Assembly (NCBI GenBank): GCA_017353825.1
Contig: JAFMSC010000047.1
Location: 1-14,870, forward strand
DNA length: 14,870 nt
From: Hyphomicrobiaceae bacterium
Lineage (GTDB): Bacteria; Pseudomonadota; Alphaproteobacteria; Rhizobiales; Hyphomicrobiaceae
Direction of reading: 5' to 3'
Shown here: positions 14,519 to 14,870 of the stretch, piece after piece
Layout of the letters: each line of letters starts with the position of its first letter
Position numbering within the stretch: position 1 is the first letter of the stretch
Notes under the pieces: model-generated
What the model saw: only the letters and a program-made list of their open reading frames with translations
Told to the model about the DNA's origin: nothing
The model's database searches: none
Made by a program: the position numbers and the translations under genes

Positions 14519-14545
14519 GCTTGGCCTGCGTGCCACTCACCAAGC
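14519..14545. repeat. Inverted repeat in the hflK leader
   Basis: GCTTGG (14519-14524) pairs with CCAAGC (14540-14545) across a 15-nt loop. The hairpin would lie in the mRNA leader about 50 nt before the hflK start if the candidate promoter is used. It could also be an operator, or chance. Confidence 0.45.
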
Positions 14546-14574
14546 CGGCCGCTCTGCCGTGCAGCCGGCCGCTC
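14543..14574. repeat. Two 12-bp direct repeats upstream of hflK
   Basis: AGCCGGCCGCTC occurs at 14543-14554 and again at 14563-14574, a 20-bp period. Each copy holds the palindromic GCCGGC and CGGCCG. This could be a regulator site bound twice on nearly the same helix face, or a simple GC-rich coincidence. Confidence 0.6.
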
Positions 14575-14630
14575 CGCGGTGGGCGCCAATCTCGTCCGCG
14601 TATTCGGTGGAATTTCCGTGCGGTGGCCCG

Positions 14631-14659
14631 CTTATAGGGCAGGCCATGGGCGGGCGCAA
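14631..14659 (-). promoter_or_regulatory. Candidate housekeeping promoter of the hflK operon
   Basis: Read on the minus strand, TTGCGC (14659-14654) and TATAAG (14636-14631) are separated by exactly 17 bp. The -10 matches five of six consensus bases, while the -35 matches only TTG. It would start transcription near 14624, giving a leader of about 155 nt that contains the direct and inverted repeats. No convincing heat-shock (RpoH-type) promoter was seen. Confidence 0.35.
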
Positions 14660-14768
14660 ACAGGGCACGGGCTCACACCCCCTTGCTATCTCCGCCGCAT
14701 CGATAAGCCGAGGTCGGACGCGACGGTTCCGCCCCCTCTTCCACGACGATGGCGGCTGGGGGCAGGGA

Positions 14769-14870
14769 TCACCTTTTGCGGAACTTGTCGAGCTGGACCA
14801 CCTTGGCGTCGTTGGCGGGCTGATCTGGCGCAACCGTCGCCGGTCGGCTCGGCTGCCGCCGCGGCGGCGC
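14769..14870 (-). CDS. C-terminal tail of an unidentified protein, possibly SspB
   Basis: The last 33 codons of a leftward gene entering from the right edge, ending in TGA at 14769-14771. The visible part is a Pro/Arg/Ala-rich linker followed by AKVVQLDKFRKR at the very end. A disordered linker closing with a VVxLDxFRK-type tail is what I recall for the alphaproteobacterial SspB adaptor, which delivers ssrA-tagged proteins to ClpXP and docks on ClpX through its C-terminus. SspB-like genes are also near hflK in some Rhizobiales. This rests on a short tail and memory, so the identification is tentative, though the reading frame itself is well supported. Confidence 0.45.
   Translation of the reverse strand, partial: APPRRQPSRPATVAPDQPANDAKVVQLDKFRKR

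Larger units (their letters stand above)
14468..14768. other. 301-bp intergenic region upstream of hflK
   Basis: No gene was found; open frames here are shadows without protein character. On the minus strand it contains a candidate promoter (14631-14659), a pair of 12-bp direct repeats (14543-14574) and an inverted repeat (14519-14545). No clear intrinsic terminator for the gene ending at 14769 is visible: there is no strong GC hairpin followed by T residues. Confidence 0.65.

Overview
The window is GC-rich (roughly two thirds G+C by eye) bacterial chromosome, almost certainly from an alphaproteobacterium and most likely from the Hyphomicrobiales (Rhizobiales). The pointers are a RegB/ActS-type redox sensor kinase beside an SCO-like gene, an intracellular PHB depolymerase, an hflK-hflC-DUF2065-degP run, and adjacent psd and pssA genes. 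No transposase, integrase, phage gene, CRISPR array, rRNA or tRNA was recognised. This looks like core chromosome, not a mobile island.

Left part (1-3543): a RegB/ActS/PrrB-family histidine kinase runs leftward off the window. Facing away from it is a rightward cassette of an ABC ATPase, its membrane permease (4-nt ATGA overlap) and an SCO1/SenC-like thioredoxin-fold protein. The SCO-like protein has lost both cysteines of the CxxxC motif and the copper-binding histidine. The pairing of a redox sensor whose key residues are intact with an SCO protein lacking its redox and copper residues is the most unusual thing in the window.

Middle part (3544-9245): rightward genes for an intracellular poly(3-hydroxybutyrate) depolymerase (GTG start, Cys nucleophile), a YgjP-like zinc-metallopeptidase-fold protein, bifunctional ManC (GDP-mannose supply for surface polysaccharides) and a NADAR/YbiA-like protein. 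A leftward gene for a small exported protein of unknown function (6178-6657) sits among them. The 497-bp gap before manC holds a 16-bp tandem repeat array.

Right part (9242-14870): a tightly spaced leftward run hflK-hflC-DUF2065-degP-psd-pssA, with gaps of at most 52 bp or short overlaps, looks like one envelope-maintenance transcription unit. HflKC modulates the FtsH membrane protease, the HtrA/DegP-like enzyme handles misfolded periplasmic proteins, and Psd plus PssA make phosphatidylethanolamine via phosphatidylserine. pssA ends tail to tail with the NADAR gene, and their stop codons overlap. Upstream of hflK is a 301-bp gap with a candidate promoter, a hairpin and a 12-bp direct repeat. 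At the right edge lie the last 33 codons of a gene whose tail resembles alphaproteobacterial SspB.
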